A DNA stretch of 17,905 nt from contig WPIO01000619.1 in assembly GCA_009760855.2 (NCBI GenBank), forward strand, positions 1-17,905. Direction: 5' to 3'. The notes under the pieces are model-generated. The model had not been told where the DNA came from. It searched no databases and saw only the letters and a list, made by a program, of their open reading frames with translations. The position numbers were made by a program, and so were the translations under genes. This document shows positions 1-8,290 of this stretch, one piece after another (the stretch's first letter is position 1; every line of letters begins with the position of its first letter). Origin of the DNA: Cristatella mucedo. Taxonomy: Eukaryota > Bryozoa > Phylactolaemata > Cristatellidae.

Positions 1-235
1 AACTCTTAGGATTTTCATTTTCTTATATAGTCGTTACTTGCATAGACGTTAAAAATAAGTGTCTTTATTTTCTTTTAGCAGGGAGATAATTTCCTTGTGA
101 CAACAGTGTTTGGAAGGAACTACGCTTCTATACTCTTGCTCTATCCTCTATCAAATTATATATATGTATATCTGTAGATTTATATATTATCATTAAATAT
201 CTTTTCTGTTTATGCTCATCTATAGATCGCTCGTC
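1..235 (+). repeat. AT-rich spacer S1, copy A
   Basis: Non-coding AT-rich block opening with TTAGGATTTTCATTTTCTTA and containing the shared motif AATTTCCTTGTGA, a GGAAGGAACTAC-like motif and a short TA tract near 160-200. Paralogous spacers start near 1111 and 2491, with the same order of landmarks (TTTTCTTATATAG, GATAATTTCC, GAACTACCAGCTT, TA tract, TCGCTC). It leads directly into the 14-bp minisatellite. No promoter or gene could be supported. Confidence 0.8.
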
Positions 236-1040
236 TGAGGTCGCTTGTCGCTGGTCGCTATCCTGAGTCTACGGCGGTCTCCCTTCAGCAGTCTCTCGCT
301 GGCGAGTTCTCCTAGCGGTATGTAGCTGGCGGTGTCGTTCTGGCAATCTCTCTCTGGCGGTGTCTCGCGGTGTCTCACTGCGGTGTCTCCTTAGCGGTGT
401 CTCGCTAGCGGTGTCTCGCATAGCGAGTGTCTCGCTAGCGGTCTCTCATCGCGGTCTCCTCTAGCAGCGGTCTCTCATCGCCTGCGGTCTCTCGCTGATC
501 GTCTCTCGCTTGCGGTCTCTCGTTTGCGGTCTCTCGCTTGCGGTATCTCGCTTGCGGTATGGCAGTCTCTTTTTAACGGTCTCTCGCTAGTGGTCATTCG
601 CGGGCGGACTCTCTCTGGCGGTCTGGCGGTCTGTCTTTCATGGTTTGTCTCTAGCGGTCTCTCGTTTGCAGTATCTCGCTGGCCGTTTTCTTACGGTCTC
701 ATTATGGCCGGTCTGGCGGTTCCTTTTTCATGGTATCTCGCTGGCAGCTGGCGCTAACGCAGGCTAGCGGTATCTCTGTACCGGTCTTAGCAACTAGTCT
801 CTCTCGCTGGGCGGTCATTCAGGGCCGTCCCTCTCTGGCGGTCTCTTTAACGGATTCTCTTCTTGCAGCCTCTCGCTGGCGAGTCATTCACTGGCGAGTC
901 ACTCACTCTGGCGGACTCTTACCGGCGGTTTCTCGTTGACATCTCTCTGGCGGCTCTCTGCCGTCGGTCTCTCGCCACCAGTCTGGCGGCCTCGCTTGCG
1001 GTCTCCCACTGACAGTATGCAGCTGGTGGTCTGTCTCTTG
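236..1040 (+). repeat. 14-bp minisatellite block M1, copy A (degenerate)
   Basis: Dense tandem variants of a 14-bp unit whose clean form in copy B is GGTCTCTCGCTAGC or GGTGTCTCGCTAGC. Here the phase is broken by many small insertions and substitutions (for example around 365-500), although the words GGTGTCTCGC, GCGGTCTCTCG and CTGGCGGT recur throughout. The unit length is not a multiple of three and stop-free frames in the block are short. I see no protein here. CpG occurs about twice per consensus unit. Confidence 0.88.
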
Positions 1041-1110
1041 TGGCCTCTATCCGTGTTTTGCAGTGACATAGTCGTTTGGGTCATAGGTCGACCGAGCTGG
1101 CACTAAGTTT
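1041..1110 (+). repeat. Conserved junction element J1, copy A
   Basis: A short conserved segment ends each minisatellite block and precedes each AT-rich spacer. Landmarks are CTATCYGTGT, a CATAGTCGTTT-like stretch, GGTCATAGGTCG, CCGAGCTG and CACTAAGTTTA. Related copies lie at 2431-2490, 14235-14296 and 15622-15680. Conservation across paralogous units marks the repeat boundary. Function is unknown. Confidence 0.8.
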
Positions 1111-1274
1111 AAGTTTTCCTTTTCTTATATAGACGTATTTTTCACGAGTAAAGAAATAAATGTTTATTGTTTTTGGCAAAAGATAATTTCCTTTGATAAG
1201 GGTGGTTTAAAGGAACTACCAGCTTCTATCACTTGTTCTATCTACTATCTTATTTTATATATATATTATATATG

Positions 1275-1309
<35 letters not shown>

Positions 1310-1372
1310 TTAATATATTAAATATTATATCTTCTTCTGTCACTCGCTCCTTGTTATAGATCGCTGGCCTCT
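1111..1372 (+). repeat. AT-rich spacer S2 with TA microsatellite, copy A
   Basis: Paralogue of S1: TTTTCCTTTTCTTATATAGA, then GATAATTTCC, then GGAACTACCAGCTT. It holds an imperfect TA microsatellite at about 1253-1317. It is longer in TA content than S1 and has its counterpart at about 14297-14570. It ends at TCACTCGCTCCTTGTTATAG, entering the minisatellite. No gene is seen. Confidence 0.8.
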
Positions 1373-1640
1373 ATAATTCGCTCGTCGCTCGTCACAATCG
1401 CTGAGTCGACGGCGGTTTCTCTCGAGCTCAGTCTCTCGCTGGCGGTCTCTCACTGGCGGTATGTAGCTGGCGGCTTGTAGCTGGCGGTATGTAGCTGGCG
1501 GCTTGTAGTTGGCGGTATGTAGCTGGCGGCGTCTTTCTGGCCGTCTTTCTGTGGCAGTCTCTCTCTGGCGGTCTCACGGTCTCTTGCTAGCGGCCTCGCG
1601 CGTGCGGTATCTCGCTCGCAGTATGGAGGTCTCTATTTTA
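1373..1640 (+). repeat. 14-bp minisatellite block M2, left part, copy A
   Basis: The 14-bp periodicity is clear at 1430-1541. Alternating units GGTATGTAGCTGGC and GGCTTGTAGCTGGC start at 1458, 1472, 1486, 1500 and 1514, followed by GGCGTCTTTCTGGC at 1528. The alternation gives a 28-bp dimeric sub-repeat that is also present in copy B near 14648-14730. The block is interrupted near 1641 by the insertion described separately. The short stop-free frame through this area is repeat-derived and is not treated as a gene. Confidence 0.88.
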
Positions 1641-1921
1641 CGCAACGACATCTTCTCCGACTGCCGACTATGGCAGTCTTTTTCAGTGGTTCTGAACTGC
1701 TACTTCTATGTACTCACTACCTCAAGCTGCTCTCCTAACTCTGTATGCTTCCCACTTTCTGTTTGTTGCGTGAGGACAGAGTCTGTTGGCTGACCGAATG
1801 CGTGCCGAAAAGCCGCTTAGGCTGTGAGTGCGCTAAACAAAACTCTCCTGCGTAACACCCACCTGGTCTTTATGACTTTGTGGTCACCGACGGAATACTA
1901 TTACGTTACATTACATTACAA
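1641..1921 (+). mobile_element. Candidate short interspersed insertion with (TTACA)n tail, copy A
   Basis: About 281 bp of non-repetitive sequence interrupts the 14-bp minisatellite. It begins near CGCAACGACATCTTC and ends in a TTACA-type tail at about 1901-1920. The paralogous unit M1 has no such block: in copy B, sequence resembling TCTCTTTTTAACGGTCTC runs straight through (near 13751), which gives a plausible empty site. A short insert with a simple-repeat 3' tail fits a SINE-like or truncated LINE element, but I could not identify convincing pol III A and B boxes, a reverse transcriptase or a clear target-site duplication. The same insert at 14833-15115 means it predates the 13.1-kb duplication. 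Family is unrecognised. Confidence 0.55.
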
Positions 1922-2072
1922 TGAGTCACTCGCTTCAAGTGGTTCTCTCGCTACTTGATCGATCCATGAGCCGTCTCTCTCTCTCTCTCTGGCGGTCTCT
2001 CTCTGGAGGTCTTGTGAAAGTATTTCTTTAACGTTTTTCGCTAGCGGTCTCTTGCATTGCGTTTATCTTGCC

Positions 2073-2139
<67 letters not shown>

Positions 2140-2430
2140 CGGTATCGCTATAGCTTCAGTCTGGCGGTCCCTTTTTCACGGTCTCTTGCTGTGGTCTCTT
2201 GCTATCGGTCTGGCGGTACCTCTACTATGGTCACTCGCTAGTGGTCTCTCGCTAGCAGTCATTCGCGGGCAGTCACTCTCTATAGCGGTCTCTTACTGGC
2301 AGTTACTCTTAAGCAGGCTCCTGGCTGGCGGTCTCTTGCCGTCGGTCTCTCGCTAGCAGATCTGGCGGCTTCTCGCTTGCCGAAATCTCTCACTGAAGGT
2401 ATGTAGCTTGTGGTCTATCTCTTCCGGTTT
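1922..2430 (+). repeat. 14-bp minisatellite block M2, right part, with CT tracts, copy A
   Basis: Minisatellite words (GCTAGCGG, CTGGCGGTC, GGTCTCTTGC) continue after the insertion, broken by a short CT run near 1975-1990 and a long one at 2074-2137. The end reads TGAAGGTATGTAGCTTGTGG before the junction element. Counterpart in copy B is 15116-15610. No coding evidence is seen: frames are rich in Leu, Ser and Arg because of the CT and CGCT words. Confidence 0.82.
2074..2137 (+). repeat. (CT)n microsatellite
   Basis: Nearly pure CT dinucleotides with one TCCT interruption near 2104-2107. The orthologous tract in copy B (15262-15335) is pure and longer. Confidence 0.95.
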
Positions 2431-2490
2431 CTATCTGTGTACTTGCATGGTCATTTTAGGTCATACGTCAGCCGAGCTGACACTAAGTTT
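2431..2490 (+). repeat. Conserved junction element J2, copy A
   Basis: Same arrangement as J1: CTATCTGTGT, TTGCATGGTCATTTT, AGGTCATACGTCA, GCCGAGCTGACACTAAGTTT. It ends the second minisatellite block and leads into spacer S3. Confidence 0.8.
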
Positions 2491-2743
2491 AGGATTTTTA
2501 CTTTCTTAGATTGGAAGGCTTTACGAGCATTTTTATCGAAAGAATTTCCTTGTGATGATTACCAATAGTTTGAAAGAACTGCGGCTTATATCTCTTGTTC
2601 TATATTCTAACATATATATATATATAATTTAGTATACATATATATATATATATATATATATTACATATTACTGCTTCCTGCGACACTAGCTTATTGTTAT
2701 AGGTCACTCTACCACTATAAGGTCGTTCGTCGCTATCAGCTTA
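2491..2743 (+). repeat. AT-rich spacer S3 with TA microsatellites, copy A
   Basis: Third paralogue of the AT-rich spacer. It keeps AATTTCCTTGTGATGATTAC, a GAAAGAACTGC motif and CTCTTGTTCTAT, then has two TA tracts near 2612-2626 and 2635-2661. Unlike S1 and S2, it leads not into the minisatellite but into the 120-135 bp satellite at the GTCGACGGCGGTCTG motif. Confidence 0.8.
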
Positions 2744-4063
2744 GTCGACGGCGGTCTGTTGACCCAATGGTGAGATCTTTCAAACAGCAGGTGTTGCGAG
2801 AACTTATACCGCTGATAAAACTTTTAGGCGTCTTTTTCTTCTGAAATCTATATCCTTTAGTGGTATAAGTCTCAAAGTACTTCGTTAACCGCTGGTACAT
2901 CTTTTAAACCGCCGGCTGCAGTGGAGTTATCTTCCCTGCACAGACCATTTGCGCGTCTTGTCTTCCATCAGCGCATATTAATTGTCCTAATAAATAATTC
3001 ATTACCACTCTGGTAGATGCGTTAAACCGCAGGCGTTTCGAGGTTACTTATCTGCCTGCTGAAACTATTTTTCCGCCCCGTGTTTCTTCGAAAGATATAT
3101 CCTTTAGTGTTAAGATTACTTAAGAAATACTCCGTTATCCTGCTGGTGAATCACGTCAAACCGCCGTAGTTCGAGTAAGTTATTTGCCCTGCTGAAAACC
3201 ATTTACGCATCTTTCTTTCGGAAATATACGATCTTTAGTGTTTAAATTAGTCTCAATAAATACTTCGATATCATGCTGGTAGAATCATCGAACATCAGCG
3301 TTCCGAGTGAAGTTGTTTGCCCGCTAACACTATTTACGCGTCCGGAAATATATACGCTGAGTTGTATACATGAGTCTCATTAAATATTGTATCTTACGTA
3401 TGGTACTCTATAACCCACTGGCGTTTCGAGTAAGTTATCTTCCCTCCTTAAACCATTTACGCGTTCTTTTCTTCTAGAACTGTATATCGCTGAAAGCGAT
3501 AACTATGTGTCAAAAAGTGAGTTTATTAGCCCGCTGGCCGATGCAGCAAAGCGCAGGGCGTTCTTCCTGCTAAGACTGTTATGGTTACTTTGTTTTATTT
3601 GAGTATATATCGTAATCATTATTCATTTAATTTCAAAATAATACATGTCATTATTTTCAATTATTGCTTCGCTATCCCGCTGTTTGGACCTGTGAAAACG
3701 CCGCCATTCTGTAGTAAGTTATCTACACTGTTTCAAACCATTTACGCGTCTTTTCCTCCGGAGCAATATATCCATGATTTCTTTACATGAAAGCATTGAA
3801 TAATTTATTATTTTACTAGAAGGATCTTTGACCGCATGGCATTTACGGAGTGAAAGTAATCTGCTAATAAAACCATTTACTCGTTTCTTTTTGGAAAATA
3901 TATCCTTAATTGTTATAACAAATCTCTTGAGTGATGATTATCCTACTGGTATGCCTTCTACCACGGGCATTTTGAAGGAGTTATCTCTTCTAATAAAAAC
4001 CATTGACGCGCCTTTTTAAATATATCCTTTACCTTTATAAATCCTCTCATATAATAATTTAGA
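2744..4063 (+). repeat. Ten-unit divergent satellite of 120-135 bp, copy A
   Basis: An anchor related to AAACCATTTACGCGTCTT recurs near 2820, 2944, 3064, 3198, 3329, 3452, 3575, 3737, 3872 and 3999. The spacings are about 124, 120, 134, 131, 123, 123, 162, 135 and 127. Each unit also carries variants of CGCTGGTAGATGCGT, AAACCGCCGGCGTTTCGAG, TAAGTTATCTTCCCTGCT and ATATATCCTTTAGTG. Units within the block are clearly diverged from each other, yet each matches its counterpart in copy B closely. That implies the ten-unit block is older than the 13.1-kb duplication. No CENP-B box was found. Small stop-free frames here are not supported as genes. Confidence 0.9.
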
Positions 4064-4340
4064 GTTCCCGCTCTCTGTGTTTCTCGTTCTTACCCATCTC
4101 AGCCCTCTCCTGCTCTCTTCCACTCACTTTTTAACCTCACTTTGCTCTTTTTATTCAGCTCCCATACTCCTTTCTCTCTTGGTATTTTTACGCTCTCTTC
4201 TGCTCTCTCCTTCGCTATTTCGTTCTTACGCTATCTCTTTCTGTCTCCTGTAATCTGCCATCTCCACTCCGTCTATTGCTCCCGCTTTCTCTCTCTCGAT
4301 CTCTCTCACATCTAGTCGCATCTCTCTCTCTCTTGTCAAA
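4064..4340 (+). repeat. CT-rich transition DNA, copy A
   Basis: Pyrimidine-rich low-complexity DNA beginning AGTTCCCGCTCTCTGTG. It matches 17295-17412 through GGTATT, after which the two copies no longer align simply. Motifs are irregular CTCTC, GCTCTC and TTCTTAC words. No gene is seen. Confidence 0.85.
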
Positions 4341-4600
4341 CAAATCTCCTTGATCAGTACAATACATGTATAACTATCATACGTATGTAAACAAGCAATA
4401 AACTAATGACTGCTTTGTTCACTAAACTGATCTAAATAATAATATAGCATCACATATATGGAAATATATAGCCTCATATCGATATCATAGTACAATATAT
4501 ATATATATATATATATATGCACTTCAAATCACGTTTCTGCACGAGACTCATGTGCAACAGAAACTGCATGCTACTGACTATCGATATACTGTATATCACG
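4341..4600 (+). other. AT-rich island inside the CT-rich domain, copy A only
   Basis: Mixed, AT-rich, non-repetitive sequence with a TA microsatellite at about 4493-4518, flanked on both sides by pyrimidine-rich DNA. The corresponding stretch of copy B (17412-17740) is CT-rich throughout and lacks it, so it is an insertion in A or a loss from B. I see no coding potential, terminal repeats or recognisable element ends. Confidence 0.7.
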
Positions 4601-6472
4601 ATATGCTCTCGCTACGCTCTCCATCTCTCTACTCGCTCTCTCTCTTGCTCATCTCTCTCTCATTGCACCCTCGACTAACTTGCAGGCTGATTTTCTCTTG
4701 TCTCTCAGCTCTCTCACTAGCTCTTTTCTAGTCGCTCTATTTTGCTGTCTCACTTGTTTTCTTTCTCGCTCTCTCTACTCGTTCTCCCTCTCTCTCTCTC
4801 ACTATCTTTTCTCGCCCTCTCTACGCTTGCTCTCTTTTGCTTTCTCTCTCGCTCTCTTTGTCTCTCGCTTTCTCTTCCTCTGACTCTCATTCTCTCTCAC
4901 TCTCGCTCGATCTCACATTCTTTTTGCGCTTTCCTATCTGTACCGGCTCTCTAAAACTCGTCTCTCTCAGCTGTCTCTCGCTTTCTCGCTCTCTCATCTC
5001 ATTTGCTCTCTCTCTCTCTTTCTTTCATTAGTCTATTTGTCTCTCTCTAGTTTTCTGTCTCCTCTTTCTCTCCCCGTTCAGCTCTCTTGCTCTCGCCTCT
5101 CGCTGTCTCTCTCTCTCGCTGTCACTATCTCGATCTTTCTGTCTCGCTCTCTCTTCCCCTCGGTCTTTCTCTTTCTCGCTCTCGCTCGCTCTTTCTCTCC
5201 GTTTCTAGGTCTCTATCTCTCTCTGGTTCTCGCTCTTTTTTTTTTTTTTTCTCAGTCGCTCTCGATCCTGCTCTCACTCTCATGACCTCTCCCTCTCTTG
5301 CTTATACTTACGCCCTTGCTCACGTTTCTCTTTCTCCTGCTCTTGCTCTCCCGAACCCTCTCTCCGTTGCTCTGTCTCTCGCTCGCTCTCTCTTTCGCTC
5401 TCTCGCTCACGCTCTCAGTCTCTTAATTACGGTCTCTTGCTCTCGCTTTCACTCTCGCTCTCCCGCTCTCTCTCGCTGTCTTTCTCTCGCTCTCACTCTC
5501 TCGCTCTCTATCTCGGTCTCAACCTCTCGTTTTGCTTTGTCTCGTTCTTTCTCTCGCTCTCTCTCTCCCTAACTCTATTTCTTGCTCTCTTTCTCTGACT
5601 TACTCTTGCTAACTCGAGTCTCTCGCTCTCTCTCTATCACTTACTCACTCTCACTCTCTCTCGCTCTTGCTGCACTCCGCTCATTCTCACTCTTATTCTC
5701 CACTTATTCTCACTAATGCTCTCGCTCGATCTATCTAACAAACTCTCTCTCTATCTATATCTCACTATCTTCACTGCTCTCCAGTCTCTCTCTGTTTCTC
5801 TCTCGATATACTCGCTCTACTCTGTACTCTCTTGCTTGCGTTCTCTCAATCTCGCATACTATATATACTATAACGCTTTAAATCACATCTCGAGCTCTAT
5901 TGCTATCTATACATATCACGCTCTCCCGTCAACTGCTCACTCTTACTCGCTCTCATACTCTGTTTCGCTCTCTTGCTCACACAGAGTTGATCTCTGTCTG
6001 ACCTATCTCTTGGTCTATCTCTCGCTCTCTCTCTCTCTCTCTCTCTTTGCTCCCTAGACTCTCGACTCAGCTCTATCTCGCTCCAATCACTAAGCGCTCA
6101 CTCTCTCTCGCTTTCCTGTCTCAGTTTCTCGGACACTCGCTTACTTTCTCGCTTGCATACTCTATCACTGATCTCCTTTACTCTCTTATTCTCACGTTCT
6201 CTCATTTGCTCTCTCCCCAGATCTCTTTCTCTGGTTCGCTCACTCACAGCTCTTGCTCTCTCTACTCTCGCTTTCTCTCAGCTCTTGCTTCCTCTCGCTC
6301 TTTCTCACTCTCTCTTTCTCCCGCTCATCTCATAAGCTCTGAGCTCTCTCTCGCTCGCCTCTCTAGACTCGCTCTATATCTAGCTATTTCACTGTCTCTC
6401 ACTCTCTTGCTCTCTGTCTTTCTGTTTCTCTCTATATCGCTCAGTCTCTGCTTCTTTTCCATTGCTCTTGCT

Positions 6473-6513
<41 letters not shown>

Positions 6514-6540
6514 GTTCTCGTTAGCTGCATTCTTTCACTC
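4601..6540 (+). repeat. CTCTCGCT-type pyrimidine-rich low-complexity domain, part 1
   Basis: About 1.9 kb of degenerate CTCTCGCTCT words with very few purines on the + strand. It includes a 15-base T run at 5236-5250. The stretch near 4896-5040 aligns to 17742-17905 of copy B. Several stop-free frames of 100-160 codons exist only because stop codons need purines; they would encode Ser/Leu/Arg/Phe-rich chains with no domain, and I do not call them genes. Confidence 0.9.
6477..6512 (+). repeat. (CT)n microsatellite
   Basis: A pure CT dinucleotide run of about 36 bp at the right end of the first pyrimidine-rich domain. Confidence 0.95.
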
Positions 6541-6915
6541 GCTTATCTATCCTATGGATTTCTCATACTGTGCTCTATCTATATATATATATATATACTA
6601 TATATATATAAATATATAAATACTGGCTTTGATATGCTGTGTCTATATATAAACAAACAGGCGTGCTGTATATATATATGTCTGTCATCGATATAACCAA
6701 ACAAAGCATATGCTTATCTAACTTATATATGTTTCATATCAGATATACTGTCTTTGTCTCTCGGGTTATCATCTCTCTATATAAAGCATATATAAATATA
6801 TCATTCGATACGTTATGGCATTATGTATGTAGCATGTGTATATATGTATATATGCGCTCTCTGCATATGTAAACATATCAATGCTATCATTTGCTCATGT
6901 AAACTCAATCAAATA
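6541..6915 (+). other. Second AT-rich island with TA/TATG tracts
   Basis: AT-rich mixed sequence between two CT microsatellites. It contains a TA tract near 6579-6610 and repeated short words such as ATATAAA, CATATG and ATATATGT. It shows no obvious similarity by eye to the 4341-4600 island or to spacers S1-S3. The short frames inside are not credible genes. Its abrupt switch in base composition suggests an old insertion, but no element ends were seen. Confidence 0.65.
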
Positions 6916-6934
6916 ATGCATCGTTCTCTTTCTT

Positions 6935-6936
<2 letters not shown>

Positions 6937-6972
<36 letters not shown>
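6937..6972 (+). repeat. (CT)n microsatellite
   Basis: A pure CT run of about 36 bp immediately right of the second AT-rich island, mirroring the run at 6477-6512 on its left. Confidence 0.95.
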
Positions 6973-6975
<3 letters not shown>

Positions 6976-8190
6976 GTCTCTCTAACTCGCTGGCTCTCTC
7001 ACTCGCTCTCTCTTTCACTCTCGCGCTCTCTTACTCTCTGGGTCTCTCTCGCTTTCCTCTCTATCTCTTCTTTCTTTATCTCTTTCTATATCTTCTTCTT
7101 CTCTATATCTATCTCTTCTTTCTCTATATCTCTCTTTATCTCAATCTCTCTTGCCCTATCTCCTTCAGTCTCGCTTTCGCTCTCTCTTTAACTCTCTCTC
7201 TGTCTCTAGCTCTCGCTCTTTCACTCTCTCTTACCCGCTTTGTTTTCTCTTTCGCTCTCCCTTTATCTCCAGCTCTCTCTCTCGTTCTCTTTACCTTGGT
7301 CGCTCTTTCTTACTCGTTCACCCTCACTCGCCCCTCTCACGCTCTCCCTATCTCCATCGCTCTACCTTTCGCTCTCTTTCACTATCTCTCGCTCCCTCTC
7401 TCGCTCACCCTCTCTTTCTCTCACTTTCTTTTGCTCCCCACCTCTCGCTCTCTTTATCTCTTTCGCTCATTCCCTCTCGCTTACTCTGTCCCACTTTCTC
7501 TCTTACACTCTCGCTTACTCTCTCTCTCTCTCTCACTCTCTATCACTAGGCTTACTTTACTCACTTTCTCTCTTGCTCTCTCTCGCTCTCTCTCTCCCCG
7601 CTCTCTTTTCTCGCTCTCTTTCTCTGGCTCTCACTCACTCTTGCTCTCTCTCTCTCTATCTCTCGCTTTTTTCGCTTTTGCAACCTCTTGCTCTTTCTCA
7701 CTCTCTTTCGCTCCCGTTTACTCTCGCAACGCTCCCCCACTCTGTCGTTCGCTCTCTCTCACTCGCTCTCTATCTAGCTATATCTCACACTCTCTTTTTT
7801 GATCTCGTTTTCTCTCTTTTTCGCGGTCTCTCTCTTCCTCTCTCGCTCTCTCTTGCTCCTACGCTCTCTCTAACTCTCTCTCTCTCTCTTACTCGCTCTC
7901 TCTTACTCGCTCTCTCTTACTCGCTCTCTCTTACTCGCTCTCTATCATTCGCTCTCTTTCTTTGTCACTCTCTTGCTCCCTCGCACTCTTCACTTGCTCT
8001 CTCGCTTTCTCGCTCTCTTTCGCTCTCTCACACTCGCTCTCGCGCTCTTGCTTTCGTTCTCTATCTCTCTCGCTTTCTCTCGCTCCCAACCTCTCTCACT
8101 CTAAATCTCATTGTCGATCGTTCCCTCTCGCTTTCCCACTCCCTGTAACTCCCGTTCCTCTCTCGCACTCTCGCTCTTTCTCTAACTCTC
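6973..8190 (+). repeat. CTCTCGCT-type pyrimidine-rich low-complexity domain, part 2
   Basis: Degenerate CTCTCGCT and CTTTCTC words. A cleaner tandem run occurs at about 7889-7944, where TTACTCGCTCTCTC repeats with an exact 14-bp period (starts 7889, 7903, 7917, 7931). Two overlapping stop-free frames of roughly 290-300 codons span this area, but their Ser/Leu-rich composition follows directly from the DNA words and there is no recognisable domain or matching frame in copy B. They are treated as non-coding. Confidence 0.9.
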
Positions 8191-8290
8191 GTTCTCTATC
8201 GTTCTATCTCGTTCTATCTCGTTCTATCTCGTTCTTTCTCGTTCTTTCTCGTTCTATCTCGTTCTATCTCTATCTGTCTCGTTCTATCCC
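8191..8290 (+). repeat. 10-bp tandem repeat, GTTCTATCTC x10
   Basis: Ten consecutive 10-bp units starting at 8191, most of them GTTCTATCTC or GTTCTTTCTC, with variants at the first, ninth (TATCTGTCTC) and last units. It marks the switch from CTCTCGCT-type to CTCTAACT-type DNA. Confidence 0.92.

Larger units (their letters stand above)
1..4180 (+). repeat. First copy (A) of the repeated segment of a ~13.1-kb period
   Basis: Base 1 (AACTCTTAGGATTTTCATTT) matches base 13116 onward, and the same series of blocks follows in the same order and orientation. The offset between copies is 13115 at the start, 13185 at the first junction, 13193 at the second junction, about 13229 at the GTCGACGG motif (2744 / 15973) and 13231 at 4064 / 17295. 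Almost all of the length difference therefore lies in the first 2.7 kb, in minisatellite and TA tracts. Homology is clear to the GGTATT motif near 4180, then becomes patchy in CT-rich DNA. The true left boundary is unknown because the window starts inside or at the edge of the homology. Confidence 0.93.

Noticed and set aside
524-939. Frames through the 14-bp minisatellite that also occur at 13711-13932
   Set aside because: They recur because the DNA repeat is duplicated. Frame breaks differ between copies and the 14-bp unit is not a multiple of three.
1509-1793. 94-codon frame crossing minisatellite and insertion, partly kept at 14701-14931
   Set aside because: It joins two unrelated sequence types and diverges in frame after a small indel in the other copy, so no selection on a protein is seen.
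1641-1921. tRNA-derived SINE head with A and B boxes
   Set aside because: GGTTCTGAACTGC loosely resembles a B box, but the match is poor and no properly spaced A box is convincing.
2744-4063. CRISPR-like array of regularly spaced anchors
   Set aside because: The repeat unit is 120-135 bp, divergent along its full length, with no identical short repeat and unique spacers; it fits a satellite.
2744-4063. CENP-B box in the 125-bp satellite (ACTTCGTTATCC-like words)
   Set aside because: Only the first TTCG part fits; the conserved A and CGGG positions of the box are not present in phase.
5087-5572. 161-codon stop-free frame and its neighbours up to 6514
   Set aside because: Same compositional cause; the chain is Ser/Leu/Arg-rich with no start context, domain or conserved counterpart.
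6933-8148. Two long + strand stop-free frames (about 290 and 300 codons) in the pyrimidine domain
   Set aside because: All stop codons need purines, which are rare here, so long frames are expected. The translations are Ser/Leu-rich low complexity, overlap in different frames and show no domain.
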